NCBI RefSeq assembly: GCF_004136015.1
Contig: NZ_CP024866.1
Location: forward strand, 6,025,672-6,089,671
Source: Pseudomonas sp. ACM7
GTDB taxonomy: Bacteria; Pseudomonadota; Gammaproteobacteria; Pseudomonadales; Pseudomonadaceae
DNA: 64,000 bases
Reading direction: 5' to 3'
Shown here: in pieces, positions 37,498 to 46,712 of the stretch
Layout of the letters: each line of letters begins with the position of its first letter
How positions within the stretch are numbered: the stretch's first letter is position 1
The notes under the pieces: generated by a model
Database searches by the model: none
What the model was told of the DNA's origin: nothing
Seen by the model: only the letters and a program-made list of their open reading frames with translations
Program-made: the position numbers and the translations under genes

Positions 37498-38442
37498 TCA
37501 AATCCCCTTTTTCCCTGCGCGCGCAAGGGGTTTGTTGCACAGGAAAATCCCCGCGAGGATCAGCCCTCCTCCCAGGCACATCACCAGGGTCAACTGCTCG
37601 CCTAACAACAGCGCACCGAGGATCACCGCAGTCAGCGGGTTCAGGGCGATGAACACGCCTGAACGCGTCGCGCCGATTTTGCGAATACCGTCGTAATAGC
37701 CGATATAGGCCAGCGCCGAGCCCAATACGCCCAGGTACATCAGGCTCAACCATTGCGTTGGTCCGAGGCTGGTGAGTGCCGTAATACTCAACTCACCGCG
37801 AACAGCACTGGTCACCCACAGCATCAGCGTGCCCATCAGAATTGAGTACGTCACCGTTTGCACCGGCCCCAGGGTTTGATTCAGGTCTTTGGAGAACAGC
37901 GAATAAACGCCCCAGCCGAGCACACAGCCGAAGATCAACAGATCGCCGATCCAGGCGTCGGGATTGCTGGCCAATAGCTGTGGGTTACGGCTGACGATCA
38001 CCAGGCTCGCCCCGGCAATGCAGATCGCAATTCCGATGACTTTCGCTCGGCTCAAGCGCTCCTTAAATAGCAGCCACGACGCCAGCCCGATCACGGCAGG
38101 GTTCAACGCCACGATCAATGACGCCCGTGAAGCATTGATGTAGTGCAGCCCATAAAAGAAGCACAGGTTGTAGAAAAAGATCCCGAAAAAACCCAGCAGC
38201 GCCAATTGTAACCATTGCCTGGGGCTGGGCCTTGCAAGAGGCACGCGAGCCAGTAGCAGAAACACCAGCAGCGCCACACTGGCCAGCAAGAATCGCAGGC
38301 TGGCGGCAAACAAGGGGCTGAGGCTGTCGGCCAGAAACCGCCCGGCGACAAAGGTGCCGCCCCAGATCATGGTGACTGCCGCCAGTTTCAGATAAACCGG
38401 CACGTCCGAAGGGTTGGACAGGCTCTGCTCATAGGTCGTCAT
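37498..38442 (-). CDS. EamA/DMT-family transporter
   Basis: 314 residues with ten membrane segments and two EamA repeats (first begins LAAVTMIWGGTFVAGRFLADS, second DLLIFGCVLGWGVYSLFSK). It is a metabolite or amino-acid exporter type; the substrate is unknown. It is divergent from a LysR regulator 79 bases away, which probably controls it. Confidence 0.88.
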   Translation of the reverse strand: MTTYEQSLSNPSDVPVYLKLAAVTMIWGGTFVAGRFLADSLSPLFAASLRFLLASVALLVFLLLARVPLARPSPRQWLQLALLGFFGIFFYNLCFFYGLHYINASRASLIVALNPAVIGLASWLLFKERLSRAKVIGIAICIAGASLVIVSRNPQLLASNPDAWIGDLLIFGCVLGWGVYSLFSKDLNQTLGPVQTVTYSILMGTLMLWVTSAVRGELSITALTSLGPTQWLSLMYLGVLGSALAYIGYYDGIRKIGATRSGVFIALNPLTAVILGALLLGEQLTLVMCLGGGLILAGIFLCNKPLARAGKKGI

Positions 38443-38496
38443 AGGTTTCCAGAACGAGAAATCGGGGGAGATGACGTATCATTCGACTAATACCCT

Positions 38497-38512
38497 CTCA
38501 TCGTAAAATGAG
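38497..38512. promoter_or_regulatory. CTCAT-N6-ATGAG inverted repeat in the EamA/LysR divergent region
   Basis: A five-base inverted repeat separated by six bases lies ten bases before the LysR start. It could be the regulator's own binding site. Confidence 0.3.
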
Positions 38513-38521
38513 TAAACACTC

Positions 38522-39394
38522 ATGACCCTTACCCAACTGGAGATATTTTCTCTGGTCGCCGAGCTTCAAGGCTTTACGGCGGCAGCCAATCGCTTGGGGA
38601 TTTCCCAATCCGCGGTCTCTCACGCCCTCAAGTCGCTGGAACAGGAATTGGGCGTCGAGCTGCTGCGCCGGCATCAGTCCCGGGTCGAACTCAGCGACAT
38701 CGGCCAACAGCTTTTGCTGCGCGCCCGGGCGATGCTGGGCCTGGCCAACACCTTGCGCCAGGAAGCGGCGGATGCGCGCGGGATGAAACGCGGCACATTG
38801 CGCATCGGCTCGTTCGGCCCGACCTCATCGATCAAACTGCTGCCGCTGATCCTGCAGCACTACCGCGCGGCTCACCCGGGCATCGAGGTCCACATTGACG
38901 AAGGCCCGGACCGGCAGGTGATCCAGTGGCTGGAGGAACGGCGTATCGATATCGGCTTCGTGGTGTTGCCCGAGGAGCGGTTCGACACCTTTGCGCTGAT
39001 CGCAGACCAAATGGTCGCGCTGCTACCCGTCGATCATCCGCTGGCCCGTCGCGACAGCCTGACCCTGAGCGATTTGTGCAACGACCCCTTTGTCTTGACC
39101 GAGGCCGGTTCCTCGGAACTGGTGTCGCGACTGTTCAGTGCCGCCCGGCTAACTCCGAACATCCGTTATCGCTGCTCGCAACTACTGAGCACGCTGGACA
39201 CCGTTGGCCGAGGCGACGCGCTGACGGTTGTCGCCGAAAGCTCATTACCCGACGACCGCGACAGTCGCTATGTGAAAAAACCGCTATCGCCACCGGTCAT
39301 CCGTCAGGTTGGTCTGGCGGTACTCGACCAGCGCCAGTCATCCCCTGCGGCGCTGGCTTTTATCAAACTGGCCGAACGCCTGAATTACCGTTGA
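38522..39394 (+). CDS. LysR-family transcriptional regulator
   Basis: 290 residues. N-terminal winged helix: MTLTQLEIFSLVAELQGFTA, then SAVSHALKSLEQELGVELL. The C-terminal part is a two-lobed effector domain (RKGTLRIGSFGPTSS-like start at GTLRIGSFG). It is divergent from the EamA transporter gene, its most likely target. The effector is unknown. Confidence 0.92.
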   Translation: MTLTQLEIFSLVAELQGFTAAANRLGISQSAVSHALKSLEQELGVELLRRHQSRVELSDIGQQLLLRARAMLGLANTLRQEAADARGMKRGTLRIGSFGPTSSIKLLPLILQHYRAAHPGIEVHIDEGPDRQVIQWLEERRIDIGFVVLPEERFDTFALIADQMVALLPVDHPLARRDSLTLSDLCNDPFVLTEAGSSELVSRLFSAARLTPNIRYRCSQLLSTLDTVGRGDALTVVAESSLPDDRDSRYVKKPLSPPVIRQVGLAVLDQRQSSPAALAFIKLAERLNYR

Positions 39395-39506
39395 GCGGCA
39401 CACACACCGAGGGCCAACTATCATGGCCTCTACCTGAACTCTTTTTGGAAGGCGTCCCGTCCTGCCAGCATTTGAGAGCCCTACTTCATCGTGACAGGTT
39501 TCGCAA

Positions 39507-41042
39507 ATGCCACTGAACGTCAAAACCCGCCGCAAACGCGGTATCAGGATGGCTGTGACGCTACTGAGCGGATTACTCCCGGTGCTGTTGGGATTTGCCA
39601 TTCTTTATATGCAAGCTGAGCGTGCGCTCAAGCAAAGCACTGAACAGACGGCCGAAGAAGCCATTCGCCAATTCGAATTGATGCTCGACAACACCGCCCA
39701 GGCCGCTCGGGAGCTTCTGCCGCTGGCCGGCCAAAACTGCAACGACGTCAAACTGGCCTTGCGCGAACAGGTCACCCGCCGGCCGTTCGTGCGCTCGACC
39801 AATCTGGTGTGGGACAACACCATTTACTGCAGCTCTTTGTTCGGTGAAGTTCAGGAAACGATCGGTTCCGGCGACTACAGTGAAGGCGCATTGTTGCTGA
39901 TGAAGGGCAACCCGGTCACGCCTGATACCGCATTGCTTGTGTATCGGCTCAGCAAAGAAAAACAGGGCGCGATGAGCACCCTGGACGGGTATCACCTGAG
40001 TAACGTACTGCGGCTGATCGGTCGCAAGACATTGCTGCTACTCCAAGTGGGCCCCCATTGGTTGTCCGCCGATGGCAAATTCCATGAAGGTGTCCTGCCT
40101 GCCTTTGCGGTGGCGCAAACCCAATTGGCGTCCTCGCGTTACGCCTTTTCTGTGACGGCCGGGTTTCCCGAAGGCGAAACCTGGCGCTTCATGAGCAGTG
40201 AGTATCCGCCGCTGTTCAGCTTGCTGATCTTCTTCGGTGTGATTTCCGGATTGATCGGGCACTTTGTGCAAAAACGCTCGTCATCACCGAGCAATGAAAT
40301 GCGGCGCGCCCTGGAGGCGGCGGAGTTCATTCCGTACTTTCAACCTGTAGTGCATGGCGATAACAAGAAGTGGTCCGGCGCCGAGGTGCTGATGCGATGG
40401 AATCATCCCAAGGAAGGTCTGGTGCGTCCGGAGCTGTTCATTCCGTTTGCCGAACACTCCGGACTGATCGTGCCGATGACCCGCTCATTGATGCAGCAGA
40501 CCGCCGAATGGTTGGCGCCTGTTTCATCCTCTTTCGAGGGCGCTTTTCACATCGGCATCAACATTACCGCCAGCCACTGCAAGGACCTGGAACTGGTCGA
40601 GGATTGCCGTCAATTCCTAGCGGCCTTCGAACCGGGTGCCGTCAGCCTGGTGCTGGAACTCACCGAGCGCGAACTCATCGAACCCACGGCCATCACCCAC
40701 CAACTGTTCGAGCAGCTTCACGCGCTGGGCGTGATGATCGCGATCGATGACTTCGGCACCGGTCACTCAAGCCTGGGTTACCTGCGTCAGTTCAATGTGG
40801 ACTTTCTGAAAATCGACCAGAGTTTTGTCGCCATGATCGGCGTTGACGCCCTCTCACGGCATATTCTGGACACCATCATCGAACTCTCGGCCAAGCTCGA
40901 TCTGGGTATCGTCGCCGAAGGCGTGGAAACCGTGGAGCAAAGTGATTATCTGACCGCCCACGGCGTGAACTTCTTGCAAGGTTATCTGTTCGGCCGGCCG
41001 ATGCCCGGCGCGGACTTCATTAACGCATTAAGTCACCATTAA
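39507..41042 (+). CDS. CSS-motif/EAL c-di-GMP phosphodiesterase
   Basis: 511 residues. An N-terminal membrane segment, a periplasmic CSS-motif domain with Cys in GQNCNDV and YCSSLFGE, and a second membrane segment (LLIFFGVISGLIGHFV) lead to an EAL domain. Catalytic residues are present: EVLMRW (the EAL Glu), NITASHC (Asn), ELTERE, IAIDDFGTGHSS (DDFGTG), LKIDQSF and AEGVETVEQ. It should hydrolyse c-di-GMP, with activity set by the redox state of the periplasmic cysteines, as known for this family (PdeC type). Confidence 0.92.
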   Translation: MPLNVKTRRKRGIRMAVTLLSGLLPVLLGFAILYMQAERALKQSTEQTAEEAIRQFELMLDNTAQAARELLPLAGQNCNDVKLALREQVTRRPFVRSTNLVWDNTIYCSSLFGEVQETIGSGDYSEGALLLMKGNPVTPDTALLVYRLSKEKQGAMSTLDGYHLSNVLRLIGRKTLLLLQVGPHWLSADGKFHEGVLPAFAVAQTQLASSRYAFSVTAGFPEGETWRFMSSEYPPLFSLLIFFGVISGLIGHFVQKRSSSPSNEMRRALEAAEFIPYFQPVVHGDNKKWSGAEVLMRWNHPKEGLVRPELFIPFAEHSGLIVPMTRSLMQQTAEWLAPVSSSFEGAFHIGINITASHCKDLELVEDCRQFLAAFEPGAVSLVLELTERELIEPTAITHQLFEQLHALGVMIAIDDFGTGHSSLGYLRQFNVDFLKIDQSFVAMIGVDALSRHILDTIIELSAKLDLGIVAEGVETVEQSDYLTAHGVNFLQGYLFGRPMPGADFINALSHH

Positions 41043-41275
41043 CTAGCGACGCTAAGCGACGAGACAAGGAGATCGCGCACCCATTTGAATCAAAAGACTA
41101 CTGTTGTTACATGAAGAAAAAGACAGGATTTACTCTTGGCCAATTAACTACTACAATTTTTCATGCCTGCGCTAGATTGGCAGGTGAGCCATTATCACCG
41201 AGTCGCTTCAAGGCTCTTGGCTTATAGCTTTGTTTGCGGTTGGTATCAGCCAAACACACTATTGGAGTAAAGATA

Positions 41276-41638
41276 TTGTCCAGACTCGCTGAATTTCGTG
41301 CAGCTGAAAAGGCCCTTCAAGAGCAGCTCAAGCAGCTGGAAACCCTGAAGAATGATGCCGGGCTCAAGAAAGAAATCGAATTCGAAGAAAAGCTCCAGGG
41401 GCTGATGAAAACCTACGGCAAGAGCCTGCGCGACATCATCGCCATTCTCGATCCGAACCCGGCAAAATCCGGTCTGCAACAGCCGACGCCTAAAACCCGC
41501 CGCGCTCGCGTGGTCAAGGTTTATCAGAATCCGCACACCGGTGAACTGATTGAAACCAAGGGTGGCAACCACCGCGGCCTGAAAGCCTGGAAGGAACAAT
41601 ACGGTGCAGCTACCGTTGATTCCTGGCTGCGTGGCTAA
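41276..41638 (+). CDS. mvaU: MvaU-type H-NS-like nucleoid protein
   Basis: 120 residues. An N-terminal coiled coil (LAEFRAAEKALQEQLKQLE) for oligomerisation is followed by a C-terminal AT-hook-like DNA-binding domain (YQNPHTGELIETKGGNHRGLKAWK). The N-terminus matches MvaU rather than MvaT. It silences AT-rich xenogeneic DNA; the island at 14329-20921 is the kind of target. TTG at 41276 is used because GGAG lies nine bases upstream and no ATG gives the family N-terminus. Confidence 0.88.
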   Translation: MSRLAEFRAAEKALQEQLKQLETLKNDAGLKKEIEFEEKLQGLMKTYGKSLRDIIAILDPNPAKSGLQQPTPKTRRARVVKVYQNPHTGELIETKGGNHRGLKAWKEQYGAATVDSWLRG

Positions 41639-41652
41639 GCACTCACGGTGAC

Positions 41653-41682
41653 AAAAAAAGCCCTGCCAATGCAGGGCTTTTT
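41653..41682 (+). terminator. mvaU terminator
   Basis: GCCCTGC-CAAT-GCAGGGC stem-loop (41660-41677) with a T-run. Confidence 0.92.
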
Positions 41683-41813
41683 CATGGACGCCTTCTAAAT
41701 GCAACGATTAGCGTCGATCAACTCGCTACTTGCTGAATAACTTTGTGCTTAATCCGTTTGGGTATCTAAAAATTTCAGAATGCGCTGAAACCGGCAGCCA
41801 TTGAAATCATTAA

Positions 41814-42338
41814 CTAAAGTTTCAAGCTGTTACGGGCCGCGTCTATTTCATCCTGACTTGCCTTATAAACCTCAGCCTGCCCCGCGTAGGAAAGAACATA
41901 GGCCTTATCGGCATCCACGGCGGCAACCAATGTTTGAGAGAGCACATGCCTTCCGTTCTGCGTGATCGTGCAGGTTGTTTCCAGCGCTGATAAGCGGCTC
42001 AAGGTCGTCGGATGAATCTTGTTGCAGACACTTTGATAACCGCCTTGAAAGAAGTCCTTCTGCACCGACTTGCGCATCTCCAGCAATACGCCCTGCAGAT
42101 TCACCTGATGACCACTTTCCACCTGAGTCATGGTCAACTCCATCACCATCACCGGCGTGCCACCCTGATCGTTTTTCACCGCACGCTGGCGGGAAACGTG
42201 GGTGTTGGCGTCATCTTGCGGGACGGCTTCGACTTCCCAGCCGTTGGGCCAGGTCATGACTGGCGCGTCTGCGTGAGCGCTGTTAACACCTGAAAGCACG
42301 CCGATCAGGACGAACATAGATTTACAGAAACGAATCAT
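41814..42338 (-). CDS. Exported DUF4946-like protein
   Basis: About 174 residues. A signal peptide (KSMFVLIGVLSGVNSAHA) gives a periplasmic product. Two Cys (VCNKIHP and TTCTITQ) probably form a disulfide. The motif WPNGWEVE and the remaining pattern fit DUF4946, a Pseudomonas family without known function. Start may be ATG 42338 or GTG 42350. Confidence 0.7.
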   Translation of the reverse strand: MIRFCKSMFVLIGVLSGVNSAHADAPVMTWPNGWEVEAVPQDDANTHVSRQRAVKNDQGGTPVMVMELTMTQVESGHQVNLQGVLLEMRKSVQKDFFQGGYQSVCNKIHPTTLSRLSALETTCTITQNGRHVLSQTLVAAVDADKAYVLSYAGQAEVYKASQDEIDAARNSLKL

Positions 42339-42483
42339 TGCAATGAACACTCACGGATTGAACCGTAAAGTCTGAGCCTCGCCCGCCTGTCAGGCAATAG
42401 CCGACGCTTTGGGTTTGGTGATGTCAGAGCCCTTGCGTATCATTGTCGCCATTCGTTAGCCCCACTTATTTTCCGGAGGGCCC

Positions 42484-43005
42484 ATGAGCCTGCACGAATT
42501 GAACACCTTCCCAGGCGTGACTGCCCAACCTGACACCGCCACCCAGAAGTTCGTCTTCAACCACACCATGCTGCGGGTCAAGGACATCACCAAGTCCCTG
42601 GATTTCTACACGCGCATTTTGGGTTTCTCGCTGGTGGAAAAACGTGACTTCCCGGAAGCCGAGTTCAGCCTGTACTTCCTGGCGCTGGTCGATAAAAACC
42701 AGATCCCGGCCGACGCTGCTGCCCGCACTGAATGGATGAAGTCGATCCCCGGCATCCTCGAACTGACCCACAACCACGGCACCGAGAACGACGCGGATTT
42801 CGCTTACCACAACGGCAACACCGACCCGCGTGGTTTTGGCCACATCTGCATCTCGGTGCCGGATATCGTCGCTGCGTGCGAGCGCTTCGAAGCGCTGGGC
42901 TGCGATTTCCAGAAGCGCCTGAATGATGGCCGCATGAAGAGCCTGGCCTTTATCAAAGACCCGGATGCGTACTGGGTTGAGATCATCCAACCTGCCCCAC
43001 TTTAA
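42484..43005 (+). CDS. gloA: Lactoylglutathione lyase (glyoxalase I)
   Basis: 173 residues, long GloA type. Metal ligands are His in FNHTMLRVKD, Glu in LELTHNHGTE, His in FGHICISVPD and Glu in YWVEIIQP. It isomerises the methylglyoxal-glutathione adduct to S-lactoylglutathione. GGAGGG precedes the ATG. Confidence 0.95.
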   Translation: MSLHELNTFPGVTAQPDTATQKFVFNHTMLRVKDITKSLDFYTRILGFSLVEKRDFPEAEFSLYFLALVDKNQIPADAAARTEWMKSIPGILELTHNHGTENDADFAYHNGNTDPRGFGHICISVPDIVAACERFEALGCDFQKRLNDGRMKSLAFIKDPDAYWVEIIQPAPL

Positions 43006-43023
43006 GCCCCGCTGCAGATCCCC

Positions 43024-43113
43024 TGTGGGAGCGGGCTTGCTCGCGAATGCGGTGTGTCATTCAGCAGCGATATCGGCTGATGGTCCGCATTCGCGAGCAA
43101 GCCCGCTTCCACA
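43024..43113. repeat. REP pair after gloA
   Basis: TGTGGGAGCGGGCTTGCTCG and an inverted copy separated by about 40 bases. Confidence 0.9.
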
Positions 43114-43132
43114 TTTGGAATGTGCACGACAC

Positions 43133-43163
43133 AAAAAAACCCATGATCACTCATGGGTTTTTT
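43133..43163. terminator. Bidirectional terminator between gloA and ahpF
   Basis: ACCCATGA-TCAC-TCATGGGT with A-run and T-run on either side. Confidence 0.92.
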
Positions 43164-43182
43164 GTGTTTTCAGCGTCGGGTT

Positions 43183-44745
43183 TTATGCCGGGGCCGAGGT
43201 CCGGATCAAGTGATCGAATGCGCTCAAGGAAGCCTTGGCGCCCTCGCCCACCGCAATCACGATCTGCTTGTACGGCACGGTGGTCACGTCACCGGCAGCG
43301 AACACGCCCGGCATTGAAGTCTCACCGCGAGCATCGACGATGATCTCACCGCGAGGCGACAACTCGATGGTGCCTTTGAGCCAATCGGTGTTTGGCAGCA
43401 AGCCGATCTGCACGAAGATCCCTTCCAGCTCGACGGTAAGCAATTCATCCGACTGACGATCCTTGTAGCGCAGGCCGTTGACCTTCTGACCGTCGCCCAA
43501 CACTTCAGTGGTTTGCGCACTGGTGATCACGGTGACGTTCGGCAGGCTGTGCAACTTGCGCTGCAAGACCGCATCGGCGCGCAGCTGCACGTCGAACTCC
43601 AGCAGTGTTACATGGGACACGATACCCGCCAGGTCGATGGCCGCTTCGACGCCGGAGTTACCGCCGCCAATCACCGCTACGCGCTTGCCTTTGAACAGCG
43701 GACCGTCGCAGTGCGGGCAGTACGCCACGCCTTTGTTGCGGTATTGCTGCTCACCCGGGACGTTCATTTCACGCCACCGCGCACCGGTCGCCAGGATCAC
43801 GGTCTTGGCTTGCAGGGTCGCGCCGCTGGCGAAGTGGACTTCGTGCAACTTGCCGTTCTTGCCCGGCACTAACTTGTCGGCGCGTTGCAGGTTCATGATG
43901 TCGACGTCGTACTGCTTGACGTGTTCTTCCAGTGCTACAGCCAGTTTCGGCCCTTCGGTTTCCTGCACGGAGATGAAGTTCTCGATGGCCATGGTGTCGA
44001 GCACCTGCCCACCAAAACGTTCAGCCGCCACACCGGTACGAATGCCTTTACGGGCAGCGTATATCGCGGCCGAAGCACCGGCCGGGCCACCGCCGACGAC
44101 CAGTACGTCAAAGGCTTCTTTGGCGCTGATCTTCTCGGCTTGACGCTCGATCCCGCTGGTGTCGATCTTGGCAAGGATTTCTTCAAGGCCCATACGACCC
44201 TGACCGAAGTTCACGCCGTTCAGGTAAATGCTTGGCACGGCCATGATCTGACGGTCATTGACTTCGGCCTGGAACAGCGCGCCGTCAATGGCAACGTGGT
44301 GGATGTTCGGGTTAAGCACGGCCATCAGGTTCAATGCCTGGACCACGTCCGGGCAGTTCTGGCAGGACAGCGAGAAGTAAGTCTCGAAGCTGAACTCGCC
44401 TTTGAGCGAACGGATCTGTTCGATCACTTCAACGCTGGCCTTCGAAGGGTGACCGCCGACTTGCAGCAGGGCCAGCACCAGGGATGTGAATTCGTGGCCC
44501 ATCGGGATGCCGGCGAAACGCAGGCTGATATCGGCACCCGGGCGGTTGATCGAGAACGATGGTTTACGTGCATCGTCACCGTTGTCGAGCAAGGTAATTT
44601 GGGTAGAAAGACTGGCAACGTTTTTCAGAAGAGCGAGCATTTCCTGGGATTTCGCACCGTCGTCGAGGGAAGCAATGATCTCGATCGGCTGGGTGACCCG
44701 TTCCAGGTATGACTTCAACTGGGCTTTAAGATTGGCGTCCAACAT
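43183..44745 (-). CDS. ahpF: Alkyl hydroperoxide reductase subunit F
   Basis: 520 residues, as in E. coli (521). The N-terminal tandem thioredoxin domain carries SCQNCPDV; the C-terminal thioredoxin-reductase part carries FAD and NAD motifs ([25 protein letters not shown]) and the redox pair YCPHCDGP. It passes electrons from NADH to AhpC. The start [14 protein letters not shown] at 44745 aligns with the family; the ATG 15 bases earlier adds five residues. Confidence 0.95.
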   Translation of the reverse strand: MLDANLKAQLKSYLERVTQPIEIIASLDDGAKSQEMLALLKNVASLSTQITLLDNGDDARKPSFSINRPGADISLRFAGIPMGHEFTSLVLALLQVGGHPSKASVEVIEQIRSLKGEFSFETYFSLSCQNCPDVVQALNLMAVLNPNIHHVAIDGALFQAEVNDRQIMAVPSIYLNGVNFGQGRMGLEEILAKIDTSGIERQAEKISAKEAFDVLVVGGGPAGASAAIYAARKGIRTGVAAERFGGQVLDTMAIENFISVQETEGPKLAVALEEHVKQYDVDIMNLQRADKLVPGKNGKLHEVHFASGATLQAKTVILATGARWREMNVPGEQQYRNKGVAYCPHCDGPLFKGKRVAVIGGGNSGVEAAIDLAGIVSHVTLLEFDVQLRADAVLQRKLHSLPNVTVITSAQTTEVLGDGQKVNGLRYKDRQSDELLTVELEGIFVQIGLLPNTDWLKGTIELSPRGEIIVDARGETSMPGVFAAGDVTTVPYKQIVIAVGEGAKASLSAFDHLIRTSAPA

Positions 44746-44782
44746 ACGGGCGATTTCCATGCTTTTAATAGGGAGTGAATTC

Positions 44783-44821
44783 GAAAAAAAACGCCCGAGC
44801 GAATCTCGCCCGGGCGTTTTT
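44783..44821 (-). terminator. Terminator after ahpC
   Basis: ACGCCCG (44791-44797) pairs with CGGGCGT (44811-44817) with A- and T-runs. It separates ahpC from ahpF, implying ahpF is at least partly transcribed on its own or by readthrough. Confidence 0.85.
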
Positions 44822-44880
44822 GAGGGCGGTTGCAGCTTACTTAGGTGCGGAAACCCGCCCTGATGATGCGATCCACAGAC

Positions 44881-45444
44881 TTAGATCTTGCCGACCAGGT
44901 CCAGGGACGGAGCCAGAGTGGCCTCGCCTTCTTTCCACTTGGCTGGGCAAACCTGGCCTGGGTGAGCAGCGACGTACTGAGCAGCCTTGATTTTGCGCAG
45001 CAGCTCGGAAGCGTCACGACCCACACCGCCGTCGTTCAGTTCGACGATTTTGATCTGGCCTTCAGGGTTGATCACGAAGGTGCCACGGTCAGCCAGACCT
45101 GCTTCTTCGATCAGCACGTCGAAGTTGCGGGAGATGGCGTGAGTCGGGTCGCCGATCATGGTGTACTGGATTTTGCTGATGGCTGGCGAAGTGTTGTGCC
45201 AGGCAGCATGAGCAAAGTGGGTATCGGTGGAAACGCTGTAGATCTCGACGCCCAGCTTCTGGAACGCGTCGTAGTTGTCAGCCAGGTCTTCCAGTTCGGT
45301 CGGGCAAACGAAGGTGAAGTCAGCTGGGTAGAAGAACACGACAGACCACTTGCCTTTCAGGTCAGCGTCCGACACTTTTACGAAGTCGCCATTTTTAAAG
45401 GCGTCAGCTTTGAACGGTTTAACTTGGCTGTTGATGATAGGCAT
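44881..45444 (-). CDS. ahpC: Alkyl hydroperoxide reductase subunit C (peroxiredoxin)
   Basis: 187 residues, typical 2-Cys peroxiredoxin. The peroxidatic Cys is in [10 protein letters not shown] and the resolving Cys in GQVCPAKW. It reduces H2O2 and organic peroxides and is recycled by AhpF downstream. GGAGAG lies ten bases before the ATG at 45444. OxyR control is expected in this family, but I could not define a binding site. Confidence 0.96.
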   Translation of the reverse strand: MPIINSQVKPFKADAFKNGDFVKVSDADLKGKWSVVFFYPADFTFVCPTELEDLADNYDAFQKLGVEIYSVSTDTHFAHAAWHNTSPAISKIQYTMIGDPTHAISRNFDVLIEEAGLADRGTFVINPEGQIKIVELNDGGVGRDASELLRKIKAAQYVAAHPGQVCPAKWKEGEATLAPSLDLVGKI

Positions 45445-45589
45445 CGATGACTCTCCGTCAGGGTTGAAAAGTTGGGTTGAGAAGTTGATGGCGTGAATCC
45501 TACCGACGCGATTGCCGGATGGCTCATTGGCAAAGCTCATGCTGCTCATTGGTTTTCGCTATTAGCCGAACGTATTAATAGAAGAAAAC

Positions 45590-46534
45590 TTACTTAGCAG
45601 CGCCAATGGTTTTTTCCGCGAGCGGTGTCATCCCGAGAAACGGGCTGGCTTCAACATAGCGCATGGCGGACTTCAAATCCTTCCAGCCCACGTAACTCAT
45701 CAACGACTTCAAGTCCCACCCGCTCTGATGAGCCCAAGTGGCAAAGCCGCGCCGCAAGGAGTGACTGGTGTAGTGCTCGGCCGGGATGCCGGCACGTTCA
45801 AGCGCCTGGCGCAGTAACGGGATCACGCTGTTGGCGTGCAACCCCTCCTCGCTCAGGTGGCCCCAACGGTCGATGCCCCGGAATACCGGTCCACGGACCA
45901 GCGCGGCTTCGGTGATCCAGTCGATGTACGCCTGCACCGGGCACAGGCGCTGCAACGCTGGCGTCTGGTAAGTCTTGCCGAGGTTTTCGCGGTCACTCTT
46001 GGTTCGCGGCAAATAGAGCGTGATGCCTGAGCCGGCAGCCGCTTGCACGTGCTCGATCTGTAACCGGCACAACTCATCGCTACGAAAGCCGCGCCAGAAG
46101 CCCAACAGAATCAGCGCCCTGTCGCGCCTGGCCCGCAAAAGGGCAGGTTGATCGTGCTCAGATTTTGCGGTTTGCGCTTCTTGCTCCAACCAGGCAACCA
46201 CTTGCTCCAGATGCTGAAGCTGTAATGGCTCGGCCTGTTTTTCTTGAGCCGGGTGTAGCGCGCGAATGCCCTTGAAGACCTTGCGCACCACCGGCGCCTT
46301 GGTGGGGTCGGGAAATCCCTGACTGTTGTGCCATTGCGCCAGTGCTGACAAACGCAACTTCAAGGTATTGATCGACAGCACGCCCGCGTGAGCAACGAGG
46401 TAGCGCGCGACGCTGTCGCTGGTCGCTGGCAGGAAGCCGCCCCAACTGACTTCGAAATGCTCGATAGCCGCCCGGTAACTGCGACGGGTGTTGTCGCGGG
46501 TGGCGGCTTGCAGGTAACGATCCAGCTCAGTCAT
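45590..46534 (-). CDS. Tyrosine-type site-specific recombinase
   Basis: 314 residues. An N-terminal SAM-like core-binding domain (LDRYLQAATRDNTRRSYRAAIEHFE) and a C-terminal catalytic domain. Visible catalytic residues are Arg in FWRGFRSDELCRL, His-x-x-Arg in HSLRRGFATWA and the terminal Tyr in SAMRYVEASP, so it looks active. No adjacent phage, transposon or att site was seen. It is divergent from a KfrA-like gene and may act as a stand-alone chromosomal recombinase. Confidence 0.88.
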   Translation of the reverse strand: MTELDRYLQAATRDNTRRSYRAAIEHFEVSWGGFLPATSDSVARYLVAHAGVLSINTLKLRLSALAQWHNSQGFPDPTKAPVVRKVFKGIRALHPAQEKQAEPLQLQHLEQVVAWLEQEAQTAKSEHDQPALLRARRDRALILLGFWRGFRSDELCRLQIEHVQAAAGSGITLYLPRTKSDRENLGKTYQTPALQRLCPVQAYIDWITEAALVRGPVFRGIDRWGHLSEEGLHANSVIPLLRQALERAGIPAEHYTSHSLRRGFATWAHQSGWDLKSLMSYVGWKDLKSAMRYVEASPFLGMTPLAEKTIGAAK

Positions 46535-46655
46535 CGGCTCAACTCTCTAAAACGTACCGCTTTGGCGGGTGAAAACACGCCACAGGACTTATCACACGGG
46601 GTAATACCAGTATATCCCGCATGAATACCTATCGTATTTAAAGTTTTCCGTTTGC

Positions 46656-46694
46656 GTGGTACATTGTGTACTTTAGTGGCACGTACCACAGTAC
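46656..46694. promoter_or_regulatory. Palindromic GTAC-rich operator candidate between recombinase and kfrA-like genes
   Basis: GTGGCACGTACCAC (46676-46689) is a palindrome with one mismatched pair; an additional half site GTGGTAC lies at 46656. GTAC occurs four times (46659, 46668, 46683, 46691). It ends 18 bases before the kfrA-like ATG. KfrA is known to autorepress through repeats in its own promoter, so this is a likely operator for both divergent genes. Confidence 0.55.
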
Positions 46695-46712
46695 GAAATC
46701 GTAGGAGAACTC

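Noticed and set aside
3132-43113. Recurrent 20-25 base repeats as a possible CRISPR array
   Set aside because: They are scattered singly or in inverted pairs between genes, with no regular spacers and no cas genes; they are REP elements.
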